A stretch of 10,729 bases of DNA, taken from contig FJOG01000121.1 of assembly GCA_900073065.1 (NCBI GenBank), forward strand, positions 1 to 10,729. The letters are read 5' to 3'. Source of the stretch: Phialocephala subalpina. Lineage: Eukaryota; Ascomycota; Leotiomycetes; Helotiales; Mollisiaceae. A model generated the notes under the pieces. It ran no database searches. It had not been told where the DNA came from and saw nothing but the letters and a program-made list of their open reading frames with translations. Below are positions 10,366 through 10,729 of the stretch, piece by piece. The position numbers and the translations under genes are program-made. Position 1 is the first letter of the stretch, and the number at the start of each line of letters is the position of its first letter.

Positions 10366-10729
10366 AAAATTTAAATTTTATTAAAAACTTTTTTTAAATA
10401 AATAAAATTATTAATTATTTTATTTTATTATATATAAAAATAAAAATTAATTAAAAACTTTTGATTTTAATTATAAAAATTAAATTAATAAAATTAAAAT
10501 AAATAAATTTTATTAAAAATTCCTTTTATTAAATTTAATAATTAATAATTAGAAAAATAATTATATTAATAAAAAGAAAATAATTAATATTTACGAAATT
10601 TTTTTTATCGAAATATTATTTATATAAATTTTTTTTAAAGAATTTAATAATTTTAATAAAATAATAATTAAAAAAATTAAAAAGAAATAAAAGAATTAAT
10701 ATAATAATTTTAATAATTTTAATAATTTT
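10366..10729. other. AT-saturated, gene-free right flank
   Basis: Almost pure A and T with only a handful of C and G. It has the same character as the left flank, so the element sits inside one AT-rich block. No gene, RNA or repeat end is recognisable in these 364 bases. Confidence 0.7.

Overview
The window looks like a stretch of AT-rich, RIP-mutated heterochromatin from a filamentous ascomycete (Pezizomycotina). It holds one nearly complete but dead Ty3/Gypsy LTR retrotransposon with a chromodomain. The fungal assignment is inferred from two things: the chromovirus-type pol order, and a mutation pattern made almost only of C-to-T and G-to-A transitions that turn Gln and Trp codons into TAA/TAG. 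I cannot name the species.

Layout. Bases 1-2113 and 10366-10729 are extremely AT-rich (about nine bases in ten or more by eye) and carry no recognisable gene. The left flank contains a degenerate tandem repeat at about 758-1250. Between the flanks lies an 8242-bp element (2119-10360) bounded by two 168-bp LTRs, TG...TA on the left (CA mutated to TA) and TG...CA on the right. A perfect 5-bp target duplication, TAAAA, flanks it.

Inside the element, in order, are: a possible self-priming primer-binding site (2290-2297); gag, whose original ATG at 2366 now reads ATA; pol in one frame, with protease, reverse transcriptase, RNase H, integrase with a GPY/F module, and a chromodomain ending near 7908; an unrecognised third reading frame of about 2 kb on the same strand (about 8053-10082); and a polypurine tract (10180-10189) before the 3' LTR. 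Pol carries about 46 in-frame stops, all TAA or TAG. I found no TGA and no frameshift from 4321 to 7908, so the decay there is by point mutation.

In the intact ancestor, Gag would have formed the particle and Pol would have processed, copied and integrated the element. The chromodomain would have steered integration to methylated-histone chromatin, which fits its AT-rich surroundings. The third ORF is extra to the usual gag-pol plan, and I could not assign it to a family. It is the part most likely to be new. None of these genes can give a full-length product now.
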